Of a stretch of 64,000 nt of DNA, positions 1-8,660 are shown in pieces. The notes beneath the pieces were generated by a model. That model did no database searches. It was not told where the DNA came from and saw only the letters and a list, made by a program, of their open reading frames with translations. Each line of letters starts with the position of its first letter. Position 1 is the first letter of the stretch. The translations under genes and the position numbers were made by a program. Where the stretch lies: positions 1-64,000 of the forward strand of contig CAYJKQ010000008.1 of the NCBI GenBank assembly GCA_964370815.1, read 5' to 3'. This stretch comes from UBA12087 sp964370815. Its GTDB lineage: Bacteria > Chloroflexota > Anaerolineae > Anaerolineales > Villigracilaceae.

Positions 1-221
1 GTGTGGCGGGTGGTGCCAGGGAGTGCAGGTGAGGATCTCATTATTTGAGTAATGGAGAGATGCTTCGTCGCTTCGCTCCTCAGCATGACAGGTTTTGTCA
101 GGCGATCTTAGGGTCTGAGCTTAAATAATTTACTTGAGGTAACTTCAAATTATCGGGTTTGATAACAAAGCGATCAACGTGGGACGGATCTAAATTGTGG
201 GTTGTGCCTGGTAAAAAAAGA
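1..221. repeat. Intergenic region with a dispersed-repeat fragment
   Basis: No gene is visible. Positions about 20-105 hold a GC-rich block with a CTTCGTCGCTTCGCTCCTCA core followed by GCATGACAGG and TTTTGTCAGGC. A degenerate relative lies near 62,895-62,970, where TCGTTTCGCTCCTCATGAAG and GTTTGTCAGGC recur with similar spacing. The match is by eye. Short dispersed intergenic repeats of this general style occur in many bacterial genomes. It lies downstream of the minus-strand methyltransferase, so it could also act in its 3' end. Confidence 0.4.
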
Positions 222-1520
222 TCAGCAAGTAAAGAAGCTAACGCTCTCGATATGATAGGTGTGCGGGAACAGATCGAATGGGGTAATCTGCTGCAACTGG
301 TAACCACCATTCAAAAGGCGGCGGGCATCGCGCGCCAGGGTGGCAGGATCACAGGAGACATAAGCCAGTGTTTTTGGTTTCATGGTGAGAATGGCCTCCA
401 GGGCTGTGCGCTCCAACCCGGCGCGTGGTGGATCCACCAGGATGAGATCCGGTTTGACCTGCAAAGCGGGGAGCACCTGCTCGGCACTGGCTTCATAAAG
501 CTCCACATTATCGAATTCATCCAGATTAAGGCTGAAATCTTCGCAGGCTGAAGAAGAAGCTTCGATACCGATCAGGTGACGAACATGGGGCGCCAGGAAG
601 GCACTGAACAAGCCAACACCGCAGTAAACATCCAGAAGGGTATCCAGGTTGTCGGGCAGGTTGGAAAGCAGATGATCGACCATTGCCCCGGCCATGCGGG
701 TATTGACCTGGAAGAACGAACCGGCAGAAACATGGAAACTGCGGCTTTGGGAAGCCCGGGCAGAGTGAACCTCCATGCGGATATGGTCATCCCCAACCAG
801 CACGAGAGACTCGCCATCATACTGGTGCACCACAGAAATTCCAGTCTGGACGTCCAGCGCGGGAATCTCTGGCAGGCGGCTTTCGAGCAGCAGCATAATT
901 TCCTCGTCCGAGCCCAAACGCAGGCTGAGGCGCTCGATACCGGTTTCGGTTTCAAACTCCAACTGCGGCCAAAACTGATCCAGAGATTCCTGCGGGAGAT
1001 GGCACTCACGGATCGGTACAATGCGATTGGAGTTGGGCGCTTGAAAGCCGAGACTTCCATCGGGATGGACGTGAAATTGGATGTGGTTACGATAATTCCA
1101 TGGATCAGGGCAGGGCTGGATGGGCTGGATGGGCGGGTTGGCGATCTGCCCGATGCGGGTCAGTTGGTCGCGCAGGATGCTGGTTTTGACATCAAGCTGG
1201 GAGGCATAAGGCAGATGCTGGTAATGGCAGCCTCCACATATCCCAAAATGCTGACAACGTGCCGCTATACGTTCTGGCGCGGGCTGGATGATCTCAAGCA
1301 GTTCGGCGCGGGCATAGCCTCGTTTTTCTTCCATAATGCGTATGCGGACTTGTTCGCCCGGCAGTGCAAATGGCACAAAAACTGCCCTGGCATCGGGCAG
1401 CCTTCCCATGGCGTCGCCGCCATAGGTCAACTTATCCAACGTGACCAGGATGGGCTCGCCCACTACTGTATATTCACTTCTTGTGGCGCGCTTGCCAGAG
1501 TTGGTCAAGATTGGTTTCAA
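222..1520 (-). CDS. TrmA/RlmD-family (uracil-5-)-methyltransferase
   Basis: Class I SAM-dependent RNA m5U methyltransferase of the RlmD/RlmC/TrmA family, 432 aa. An N-terminal TRAM-like beta-barrel (about residues 20-75) precedes a Cys cluster (CQHFGICGGC) typical of the 4Fe-4S site of RlmD-type enzymes. The SAM site is LDVYCGVGLFS, the catalytic motif LVDPPRAGL, and the nucleophile Cys lies in YVSCDPATLARD. The exact target (23S U1939, U747 or tRNA U54) cannot be told from sequence. The longest frame opens with TTG and overlaps the upstream P-loop gene by 47 bp. A GTG at 1463, after that gene's stop, is a reasonable alternative start, and neither has a strong Shine-Dalgarno. Confidence 0.9.
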   Translation of the reverse strand: MKPILTNSGKRATRSEYTVVGEPILVTLDKLTYGGDAMGRLPDARAVFVPFALPGEQVRIRIMEEKRGYARAELLEIIQPAPERIAARCQHFGICGGCHYQHLPYASQLDVKTSILRDQLTRIGQIANPPIQPIQPCPDPWNYRNHIQFHVHPDGSLGFQAPNSNRIVPIRECHLPQESLDQFWPQLEFETETGIERLSLRLGSDEEIMLLLESRLPEIPALDVQTGISVVHQYDGESLVLVGDDHIRMEVHSARASQSRSFHVSAGSFFQVNTRMAGAMVDHLLSNLPDNLDTLLDVYCGVGLFSAFLAPHVRHLIGIEASSSACEDFSLNLDEFDNVELYEASAEQVLPALQVKPDLILVDPPRAGLERTALEAILTMKPKTLAYVSCDPATLARDARRLLNGGYQLQQITPFDLFPHTYHIESVSFFTC

Positions 1521-2199
1521 GTCTTGAGGCTAACATATCAGGCTTTGCAGTGGTTACATCGTCCCCGTTTTCAAATACCGAGTAAGGGATGGAGATATCA
1601 CGCACATGCAAAAAATCCGGGTCTGGCTGGCTGAAGGTCTCCCAGTCATCCAGGCGGTAAAGCTGCTCCATTTTTTCGTCGGGCAGACCATGTTCCAGGA
1701 TGCTGTCGGGGCGCTTCGGGTTGTAACGCAAGCGGTTCTTGCGCAGCGATTCTTCGAAGGGCACATTCACATATAACACAACTGCCCTGTTAAGAAGCTC
1801 GTTTGAAAAATGCGAAAAGGCGGCTGTATATCCCCCGTGCTGGTTGCCACGCGAAAACTCCACCAGCGTGGTATTGTGACGGTGATACCCAGATTGATCA
1901 CGTCGCCGCTTGTTATAGTCCAATTCGAGGCGCTCGATCAGCAAGTGCCAGAGATCTGCATGGATAAAATAGCCTTCTTCGTCCGTATGCAAGCGTGGTC
2001 TATTGAAACGCTGGGTGAGCAGGGCATCTTCTTCGAACCAAGTCCACAACATGGGAAAATCGTCCAGGATATCCAATTGCGCCAGGTGAAAACGCTCCCG
2101 GCGGGTTTTGGCTGGCAGGTGCTTAATAAAATCGATGATCTCACTTTTCCCGGAGGCTGGTCTGCCTATCAGGATGAGTAGATCGAGAGTGGTTGCCAC
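1474..2199 (-). CDS. P-loop NTPase/kinase-like protein
   Basis: 241 aa with an N-terminal Walker A motif (GRPASGKS, about residues 12-19) after a hydrophobic beta strand (LLILI), as in small-molecule or nucleotide kinases. A later basic stretch (RKNRLRYNPKR) could be a lid. The substrate is unknown. The GTG start directly follows the TAA of the upstream small membrane-protein gene, so the two are probably translationally coupled. Its 3' end runs into the methyltransferase gene. No Walker B assignment is certain. The P-loop assignment is seen in the sequence; a kinase role is inference. Confidence 0.75.
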   Translation of the reverse strand: MATTLDLLILIGRPASGKSEIIDFIKHLPAKTRRERFHLAQLDILDDFPMLWTWFEEDALLTQRFNRPRLHTDEEGYFIHADLWHLLIERLELDYNKRRRDQSGYHRHNTTLVEFSRGNQHGGYTAAFSHFSNELLNRAVVLYVNVPFEESLRKNRLRYNPKRPDSILEHGLPDEKMEQLYRLDDWETFSQPDPDFLHVRDISIPYSVFENGDDVTTAKPDMLASRLETNLDQLWQARHKK

Positions 2200-2400
2200 T
2201 TATTTTACAAATAGCGCCAGGATGCTATTCTGGAATAAAGACAGGATAATCAAAACGGTGATGAAAGAACCAGCCAGGATGGCGATACGTTTCAGATCAC
2301 GTTTTACGTTGGAATAATCGGGGTTGAATTCGTCGCGGGTGATGACACTACCGCTTCTTTTAATACCGTATGAGGTCTGGCGTTTGCTTTTCTTGCTCAT
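2200..2400 (-). CDS. Small single-pass membrane protein, unknown function
   Basis: 66 aa: a basic, polar N-terminus (about 38 residues, rich in Lys, Arg and Ser) followed by one hydrophobic segment (IAILAGSFITVLIILSLF) and a short tail. An AGGAGC Shine-Dalgarno sits about 10 nt before the ATG. It lies between a sortase gene and the P-loop gene on the same strand, and its stop codon abuts the P-loop start. Family not recognised. The good ribosome binding site and tight spacing support it as a real gene. Confidence 0.65.
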   Translation of the reverse strand: MSKKSKRQTSYGIKRSGSVITRDEFNPDYSNVKRDLKRIAILAGSFITVLIILSLFQNSILALFVK

Positions 2401-2414
2401 GATACTGGATGCTC

Positions 2415-3332
2415 CTAAGGATTTTGAAGTGTGGCTTTGACAACGATACGCTTGTTGTCAACCAGGTAAGGATAACACGAAATCAGGGTTACGACCGAAT
2501 TGGTGGTGGGAGCCATGACCTCCACCTGGATTGGTTCCACGATCTGGGTATCGGTGACAACGTACACGTATTGATGGGTTATGGTAAAGATATGAATGGT
2601 ATCACCTGGTTTCAGCCTGTCCAGATCTCTGAAGATCTCACCATAAATATCGTTATGTCCAGCCAGAACCAGGTTGCCGGGCTCTCCTGGGTCAGGTGTA
2701 CCGAGATGCTGCCCAACACCTTTGCGCAACTGTTCCCAATTATCTCCCGGGAATATCCGTGAATCAACTTTAATGGCAGGAATCCGAATGCTGATGGCGG
2801 CTTCTGGTCCGGTGGTGGGAATGGGCAGGTTCTCAAAAGATCTGGCAATATCCTGCAGGTGGGCAGGAACCTCTCCCCAATTTTGCTGGCTTATATCCGA
2901 TTCTTTCGGAGAAACATGACCGGATGGTAGCACCACAGCTGTGATCAGCGGGGTGGGTTCCGGAGTATTCTGCTGCCAGGCTGCCACCACTTCCTCGTTC
3001 AATGTACGCAACATTCCCATACCATTTAAAAGAACGCCAGCCAACCCTAGTATAGCCAGGATTTCCACAACGAAAAGGGTGCGATCCAACCAACGCCTGC
3101 GCCTGGAGCGGGGTAATGGTGCTGAAGTTATGGGTTCTGTGGGGAGGGAACCAGCCTGGGATTGCCAATCCTGCTTTTCCATATCGGGCAGGTTGGGAGC
3201 CAGGTTTAAAGCCCGCCCGGTCTGGCGAAAGCGCTCCAAACGACCCTTGCGGGAGACCCGGCGCTTATCGAGCAGCAGGCGGCGTAGTTCTTGTTCTGTC
3301 AGTTCCTCCGGGCGTATTCTTCTAGACATCAT
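2415..3332 (-). CDS. Sortase (class D/E-like), membrane anchored
   Basis: 305 aa cysteine transpeptidase expected to act at the outer face of the membrane. A basic cytoplasmic N-terminus (about 90 aa) leads to a transmembrane segment (VEILAILGLAGVLLNGMG) and then the sortase beta-barrel. Catalytic residues are visible: His in LAGHND, Cys in TLISCYP (the TLxTC-type motif) and Arg in NKRIVV near the C-terminus. A linker follows the membrane segment. No LPxTG substrate is adjacent; the only candidate in the window is the DUF3494 protein near 49 kb, which has its own sortase. Followed by the small membrane-protein gene. Confidence 0.88.
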   Translation of the reverse strand: MMSRRIRPEELTEQELRRLLLDKRRVSRKGRLERFRQTGRALNLAPNLPDMEKQDWQSQAGSLPTEPITSAPLPRSRRRRWLDRTLFVVEILAILGLAGVLLNGMGMLRTLNEEVVAAWQQNTPEPTPLITAVVLPSGHVSPKESDISQQNWGEVPAHLQDIARSFENLPIPTTGPEAAISIRIPAIKVDSRIFPGDNWEQLRKGVGQHLGTPDPGEPGNLVLAGHNDIYGEIFRDLDRLKPGDTIHIFTITHQYVYVVTDTQIVEPIQVEVMAPTTNSVVTLISCYPYLVDNKRIVVKATLQNP

Positions 3333-3368
3333 CGCACGGGGATTATACCGCGAGAGGGGAACTGCGGG

Positions 3369-3992
3369 TTATTTTTTGGCAGTATTCACCGGCTGGCGGA
3401 TGATGGTACGCAGTTTTTCCGGAGCGGACAGACGCGGATCCCCCAGGTAGATCTCATGGTGTTTGCCATGTCGGACATAGTCCTGTGAATGGATAAATGA
3501 GTGAAGTTTCTCAATTGTAGGAGCTTCTTCGGAATAAGGTCCCAGGTGCATGATCTGGGCTGCCTGGTTTTCTGTATAGCTTTCAAAGCTGACAAGATCG
3601 AGTGCCGGCAGGTTTTTTTTTCGTTTGATCTCAGACTGGACGGTGGCGACCAACTGGGGAGTAACAAATGATGGCTGTAGTATCATCATGGTCCACAGCC
3701 AATCCTCCTTGCTGGTTTGAGTGAATTTGCTCATATCAGGAACCCACCACAAGCCTTCAAGCGGCAAAACGCCATAATCCAGCCCTGTTTCACCTTTTTT
3801 GATCTTGAACTTCAGACCATAAGAAAGTGAAAACAGGGCTTCCACAGCCTGCTGATATTCCGGCGCAGTATTAGGATCACCTTTTCCATCGATCATCAGG
3901 TAATTTAAAGGTGGTAGTTCAACCCATTTGGGCTGGGAAGTGGAGGCAGTGTACCAGTCTCCATATTCTTTCTTGTAATCGATCTTTGCCAT
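3369..3992 (-). CDS. GyrI-like small-molecule-binding domain protein
   Basis: About 207 aa from the ATG at 3992, which has a perfect AGGTGG Shine-Dalgarno 5 nt upstream; longer frames lack one. The sequence resembles the GyrI-like/SOUL-type effector-binding fold: an N-terminal YLMIDGKGDP strand, a GLWWVPD loop and a C-terminal HEIYLGDPR motif. Stand-alone members of this family often bind cationic small molecules or accompany regulators. It lies directly downstream of an Fe-S protein gene on the same strand, separated by about 20 bp, suggesting an operon. Ligand unknown. Confidence 0.75.
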   Translation of the reverse strand: MAKIDYKKEYGDWYTASTSQPKWVELPPLNYLMIDGKGDPNTAPEYQQAVEALFSLSYGLKFKIKKGETGLDYGVLPLEGLWWVPDMSKFTQTSKEDWLWTMMILQPSFVTPQLVATVQSEIKRKKNLPALDLVSFESYTENQAAQIMHLGPYSEEAPTIEKLHSFIHSQDYVRHGKHHEIYLGDPRLSAPEKLRTIIRQPVNTAKK

Positions 3993-4014
3993 ATTCACCA
4001 CCTTTCCAGCGGGG

Positions 4015-5073
4015 TTAATTTGCCAGGCCGCGATTATGCAGGCGCTCGTGCTCCCAGACACTAAAGTCGGCAGGCGGGTGGATCATTTCGGCTTCGGGTC
4101 TGCGAACCAGCACAGCCACATCGTTGGGGCAGCCAGTGACACACAAACCACAACCAATGCAATGCTCCACATCCACCACCGAGTAACCATCCCCTTCTGT
4201 GATGGCTTTCACCTGGCAGCGCGTGATACAGGTTCCGCAGTTGTTACAGGCGACAGGATCAATGACTGCGTAATAATTGGCAAATGCCACCGATTTTTCC
4301 AGGCCATATTCTGTAATACCCCGCAAGATCCCACAGCAGCAACCACAGCAATTGCAGACATAGCCCACCCCCTTCATAACATTGTTGACAGTGTGAACCA
4401 GTCCAATTTCTTCACACCGGTCCAGCAAAGCCAGGGCTTCTGCTTGCGTGAGGTCACCCGGGCGGGGAGAACCACGTTCGATCTCCGAAAAATTCAAGCA
4501 CATGTTGACTGGAAAATCACAGGGATCTCCAATTTGAGCCTGCTGAACGCGGCAGATGCAATCGCGCACGTTGAATGTTTTTGACTTTAAAAGAATAGCC
4601 CGCACGTCATCGTACGGTAAAACCCATTCGGTTTTTATGGCTGCCTGGGCTGGTACGACGCGATGCAAGGCAGGCTCCACCCCCATGATACCGGCCACCC
4701 CACCGTTGGCAAAGTACTCCTCTGTCAGGTGTGCCAGTTCGTGATCCATCAATTCCAGCGAGGCTTCATAAACGCCAACCACAAAAGGTGCCAGTCGAAA
4801 CCGGACCTGACCATCCTGCTTGTCGATCCAGACCATGCCTTTCCTTGTCATCTGAAAGAGCTGCTTGCTGACATCCTCGGGAGGCAACTCAGCCCGGCTG
4901 GCGATCTGCTCCACTGGCTCATAGCTCCCAGTCAGATGGGCAGCCAGGGCAGCCTCTTCGGGGGTATAAATTTTTTTCAGGATCTTCAACTCCACGTTGG
5001 ATGATGTGCGCGGAAATCCATTTGGCAGGCGGTCCATTGCATCAGCCAGGCGGGAGAAAATTTCATCGTTCAT
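4015..5073 (-). CDS. Ferredoxin-type 4Fe-4S protein with N-terminal helix-turn-helix region
   Basis: 352 aa. Residues about 35-105 look like a winged-helix region (IASRAELPPEDVSKQLFQM). A mid-region holds Cys pairs (DCICR, then DPCDF and NMC). A Cys-rich block follows (CNCCGCCCGI), then two ferredoxin motifs: CNNCGTCITRC and CIGCGLCVTGC. At least two 4Fe-4S clusters are expected. It may be a redox-sensing or electron-carrying protein; similar Cys-rich proteins occur in anaerobes, but no enzymatic role is established. A GGAGAT Shine-Dalgarno precedes the ATG. The GyrI-like gene follows about 20 bp downstream. Confidence 0.8.
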   Translation of the reverse strand: MNDEIFSRLADAMDRLPNGFPRTSSNVELKILKKIYTPEEAALAAHLTGSYEPVEQIASRAELPPEDVSKQLFQMTRKGMVWIDKQDGQVRFRLAPFVVGVYEASLELMDHELAHLTEEYFANGGVAGIMGVEPALHRVVPAQAAIKTEWVLPYDDVRAILLKSKTFNVRDCICRVQQAQIGDPCDFPVNMCLNFSEIERGSPRPGDLTQAEALALLDRCEEIGLVHTVNNVMKGVGYVCNCCGCCCGILRGITEYGLEKSVAFANYYAVIDPVACNNCGTCITRCQVKAITEGDGYSVVDVEHCIGCGLCVTGCPNDVAVLVRRPEAEMIHPPADFSVWEHERLHNRGLAN

Positions 5074-5302
5074 GGGGATGATCTCCTTTTTTTTGAGACG
5101 GGTAAATAACAGGAATACAGGGAATATTATTTAATTTAAATATACAACAATTATTACCAGCCAACAACCCTCTAATTTTTTTCTCAACGATCATAACAAA
5201 GGGTTCAAAAAAACCTGCATAAATATTTCGGGACTATAAAATTAGCCAACTTCTATTCATGTATATGTTATATTGCCCCGAAAAATCCGGAAATCAATTA
5301 AT

Positions 5303-6427
5303 TCATCCCACCATGGGGGTTTCAGAAGGAATGGCTACAACCTGGTTGCGGCCATTTTCTTTTGCCTGTAAAAGCCCCTGATCTGCTCGACGAATAAGAT
5401 CTTCTGGTGTGTCTCCACTTATAAATCGAGTAACACCAAAACTGCAAGTAATGGGAGATGATTTTAATATAGGTGCCTGTTCAAGATCTGTGCGCAAGCG
5501 TTCAGCCAATAAAACCGCCGTTTCTTCGTCGGTATTAGTCGCAACACAAACGAACTCATCTCCTCCCCATCGGCCGAAATGATCCGAACTACGCAGACTG
5601 TTGCGAACGATTCGGGCGGATTTCACCAACACCAAATCCCCCAAGGCGTGTCCGAATTCATCATTAATTCGTTTGAAATGATCGATATCAAACATTATGA
5701 TGGCCAGGGGCAGGTTATGACGATCCGCCCGGTTGATCTCTTCATTCAGATGTCTCTCAAGCTGCCGGCGATTATCCATCATTGTAAGGGAGTCCGTATT
5801 AGCCAATTTCGAATTAAAATTAGCTGTTAAACGCGTGGAGTTGTAATGTTCTCCCGTGTGAGCCATCAGGTAAAGTAAGATAATGGAGAAAATGCTTACC
5901 AGGAACACTTCAAACAACAGTTGAAGTTTTGGAATGTTCACAACGATCGTATTGGATTGCGAAAAAAACCCAACTCCAAAGGCCAGAACTAGAAGCAAGA
6001 ATATCAACGATCCTGCCAATGCGCGGCGAATCTCCAGCAAACAAAAACCCAGTATATAGATGAAAGTGACCCAAAGCAAAAAGTTGGATTCAATCTGAAG
6101 GTCATCAACTATGACACCTCTTAACTGGAAAAAGATCTTTAAAGATATGTAGATGAAAATCAAACAGTAAGCCAGATATTCAAATGATCTTAATGAAATA
6201 AGCTTTGACCAGAGAAATATCATTAAGAAGCACATAATATATGCGATGATCGGTAACGCGTATTGATCTATCCATGAAATTTCACCAACATAAGAATAGA
6301 ATCCCCACACAAAAATTATGCTCACCACACTCAGGGGAGTTACGATCAAATAAGCTAGACGTTTGGATGACAGAATAGGGTCATTTCTGTCCTTGCTTGT
6401 CAAAGTTTCTTTCTTTATTTTTTTCAA
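5303..6427 (-). CDS. Membrane diguanylate cyclase (GGDEF)
   Basis: 374 aa. About six hydrophobic segments in residues 25-195 form a membrane sensor module, followed by a GGDEF domain (about residues 205-365) making cyclic di-GMP from two GTP. The active-site signature is intact (WGGDEF). An inhibitory RxxD site (RSSD) lies exactly five residues before it, so product feedback is expected. The metal-binding aspartate lies in MFDIDHFKRIND. The start is TTG with a weak upstream AAGG. No EAL domain is present. A PilZ protein, a possible c-di-GMP receptor, is encoded 2 kb upstream on the same strand. Confidence 0.93.
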   Translation of the reverse strand: MKKIKKETLTSKDRNDPILSSKRLAYLIVTPLSVVSIIFVWGFYSYVGEISWIDQYALPIIAYIMCFLMIFLWSKLISLRSFEYLAYCLIFIYISLKIFFQLRGVIVDDLQIESNFLLWVTFIYILGFCLLEIRRALAGSLIFLLLVLAFGVGFFSQSNTIVVNIPKLQLLFEVFLVSIFSIILLYLMAHTGEHYNSTRLTANFNSKLANTDSLTMMDNRRQLERHLNEEINRADRHNLPLAIIMFDIDHFKRINDEFGHALGDLVLVKSARIVRNSLRSSDHFGRWGGDEFVCVATNTDEETAVLLAERLRTDLEQAPILKSSPITCSFGVTRFISGDTPEDLIRRADQGLLQAKENGRNQVVAIPSETPMVG

Positions 6428-6693
6428 GCCGATTCTACCTTCTGGATTGCCTTATTATAAAATGTGTAAAATGGGGGAACCATAACAGTCTTGCAACCAT
6501 CCAACAGCCTCCCTTATTACAGAAATTAGAGGTGCATATCATTCAGACCCAAATTATTACTTTCAGTATACTTTTTTTTAGGTGCATTACAATAGGCAGA
6601 AGTACAGATCCTATTTGGAACAGGTAGGATTTGCAGAGATGGTCATCCTGCAAACCTGACTTCCGCCTTGAGGTCAAACATGGACCTGAAATA

Positions 6694-7218
6694 TCACAGG
6701 GAGGTCAGATTTCGGATCAACCCGATCAGCAACGGACAGGCAATACACAGGCTGAGAACCAGGCAAATGATACCAACGATCAGACCCCACTTCAAACCAC
6801 CAGCCTGACGCTCCAGGACAGCATCGGTGGGCTTTTCTGGATCGTAATAGACAGTCACCGGTCCACCAAGTGGGAAGCGCTCGAGGGTTTTTTGAACAGA
6901 GTCCGGGTTCTTTTGAGCCAAAACGCCTCCAAAAGCGAGACGTTTTCCGGTGTAAGTCTCTCCACCGACCTGGTAGGTATATTCAACCTTTGGATAATAA
7001 GCATAGCTCTCGTTTCCATCTTCATCCCGATTGACACTGCGTTTCACCTCCGCCAGAGTGACCGCGCCAGATGTGGATGGCCAGTTCTGACTTTCTTCGG
7101 CTTTCTTCTTGCTGCGTAAGCTGAAGACCACCAGGTAAATTCCCAGCGCCAGCAAGATCAGGACGAATATGCCTCCACAAAGACTAACAATCAGAACAAG
7201 AAGCAAATCTCCAGACAT
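6694..7218 (-). CDS. DUF3592 membrane protein
   Basis: 174 aa. A first membrane segment (residues about 5-33) is followed by a soluble domain with the DUF3592 pattern: NWPSTSGAV, YYPKVEYTYQVGG, and VTVYYDPEKPTDAVL. A second membrane segment ends the protein. Function unknown in the family. An AAAAGGAG Shine-Dalgarno precedes the ATG at 7218. It stands alone between the diguanylate cyclase and the metallo-beta-lactamase-fold gene, with about 265 bp of apparently empty sequence downstream. Confidence 0.85.
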   Translation of the reverse strand: MSGDLLLVLIVSLCGGIFVLILLALGIYLVVFSLRSKKKAEESQNWPSTSGAVTLAEVKRSVNRDEDGNESYAYYPKVEYTYQVGGETYTGKRLAFGGVLAQKNPDSVQKTLERFPLGGPVTVYYDPEKPTDAVLERQAGGLKWGLIVGIICLVLSLCIACPLLIGLIRNLTSL

Positions 7219-7336
7219 ATTAACTCCTTTTGTAAGGACTAAAACGCTTCAGGGTTGTTGGGGATGAAGTGGCAGGGTGACATTCACTCAACCAACAGAT
7301 GGATCTTTTCCTACTATGTTTCTCCTACTTGGTTTT

Positions 7337-8026
7337 CTATGCCATTTTGCGAATACGAACTTCAATGTCCGTTTCATGCTGCAGAAGATCTAGAAGTAAG
7401 GCTGTATCTGTCTGCCCGTAATGGTAAGGATATAAGATGCGGGGTCTAAAAGACAGAGCTGCGCGGGCTACCATTTCAGGAGTCATGGTATAGGGCAGGT
7501 TCATCGGTAAAAAAGCGATATCAATGTCCTGCAAAACGCCCATCTCAGGGATGTTCTCAGTATCACCGGCGATGTAAACGCGCGTATCTCCAAAAGTCAG
7601 TACATAGCCATTACCTTCAGTCCTAGGGTGGAAAGGCTGACCGTTTTCGCGTGTATGCACCAGGTTATAAGCAGGTATGGTTTCAATTGGAATGTTCTTG
7701 ACAGTTTGTTTATCACCATTTTTCATCACCAGTCCGCCTTTAAGCTTTTTTTGGCAGGCTTTTGTATAAACGATCTGCGTGCTGGTTGTCCGTACCTGGC
7801 TGATCGCCTTCAGATCCAGGTGGTCACCGTGTTCATGTGTGATCAGGATGATGTCTGCTTTGGGAAGCAGGGCATAATTAACCTGCTTTCCACGCTGATA
7901 CGGGTCTACGTGGAGGATCAAACCATCGATCGCCAAGATCAGGCTACCATGACCGATGAAGGTGATCTCCAGAAAGCCAACTGAGGTTGAGAAGCGGTCA
8001 GATTCAAAATTCTGGGTGGGGAGCAT
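7337..8026 (-). CDS. Metallo-beta-lactamase-fold hydrolase (UlaG-like)
   Basis: About 229 aa. The metal site is seen as HEHGDH, with further ligands in FGDTRVYIAGDTE and a C-terminal YPYHYGQ. This resembles the UlaG-like (L-ascorbate-6-phosphate lactonase) branch, whose members cleave small phosphorylated or lactone substrates; the substrate here is not known. The chosen ATG at 8026 has a strong AAAAGGAGAA Shine-Dalgarno. The frame is open about 290 bp further upstream, but that part looks non-coding. Confidence 0.85.
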   Translation of the reverse strand: MLPTQNFESDRFSTSVGFLEITFIGHGSLILAIDGLILHVDPYQRGKQVNYALLPKADIILITHEHGDHLDLKAISQVRTTSTQIVYTKACQKKLKGGLVMKNGDKQTVKNIPIETIPAYNLVHTRENGQPFHPRTEGNGYVLTFGDTRVYIAGDTENIPEMGVLQDIDIAFLPMNLPYTMTPEMVARAALSFRPRILYPYHYGQTDTALLLDLLQHETDIEVRIRKMA

Positions 8027-8153
8027 AGAATTTCTCCTTTTAATAATAATCACCCCTGCACCAAATCCTTGACGGGAATGAGGGGTGATATGAAACGGTG
8101 AAGCAATTTTCTCCGCCAGGTGTTGGTTTACACTTGAACCTTGATGTGTTTTT

Positions 8154-8516
8154 TCAAGCTGCGTACTTTTCCATGATCTTTTCGATGATCCTGGAATTTG
8201 CTTCTGAAAGGTCCAGCATCTCAAATCCGATGTTATAGTAGCCGGGTCCATATTCGTCCGGACGCACACTTTTAACCCGGGCATTAAAAAGGATGAAAGG
8301 GTCAGTAAAATCATCTTCACTCAGGTCAAGGCGCAGTTTGACCAACTGTTCAACAGGCAGGGTTTTTTGAGAATCAACCAGCAAACCTTTGGTAGAAATA
8401 TTGGACAAGATTCCCAAGGTTTCAAATTTTTCAGCGTTAACAACGGGCAAATAATAAGAGATTTTTATGCGCGGAATGGAGCGTCTCTCTTTATGCTTTA
8501 TTTCATCTGTTTCCAT
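8154..8516 (-). CDS. PilZ-domain protein, candidate c-di-GMP receptor
   Basis: About 120 aa, a single PilZ domain. The arginine motif (RRSIPRIK, residues about 11-18) and the second element (NISTKG) match the RxxxR and (D/N)xSxxG signatures of cyclic di-GMP-binding PilZ domains. A C-terminal helix follows. The ATG at 8516 is preceded by AGAGGCAGG; a TTG 15 bp upstream is possible. It is a plausible effector for the GGDEF protein encoded about 1.7 kb away, which is inference from content and proximity. Confidence 0.85.
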   Translation of the reverse strand: METDEIKHKERRSIPRIKISYYLPVVNAEKFETLGILSNISTKGLLVDSQKTLPVEQLVKLRLDLSEDDFTDPFILFNARVKSVRPDEYGPGYYNIGFEMLDLSEANSRIIEKIMEKYAA

Positions 8517-8660
8517 ACCTGCCTCTTTCAATGTTCTCTGATCGAATTATTCAGAAATTAAGGGGTCAAATTTTTCCCGAGTGCAAATTAAGTATAGCAT
8601 AAATGGGTAATTCTCTTCCACCTGAATTGATGAATTGGTTAGATTAATTCCTTTTACAAA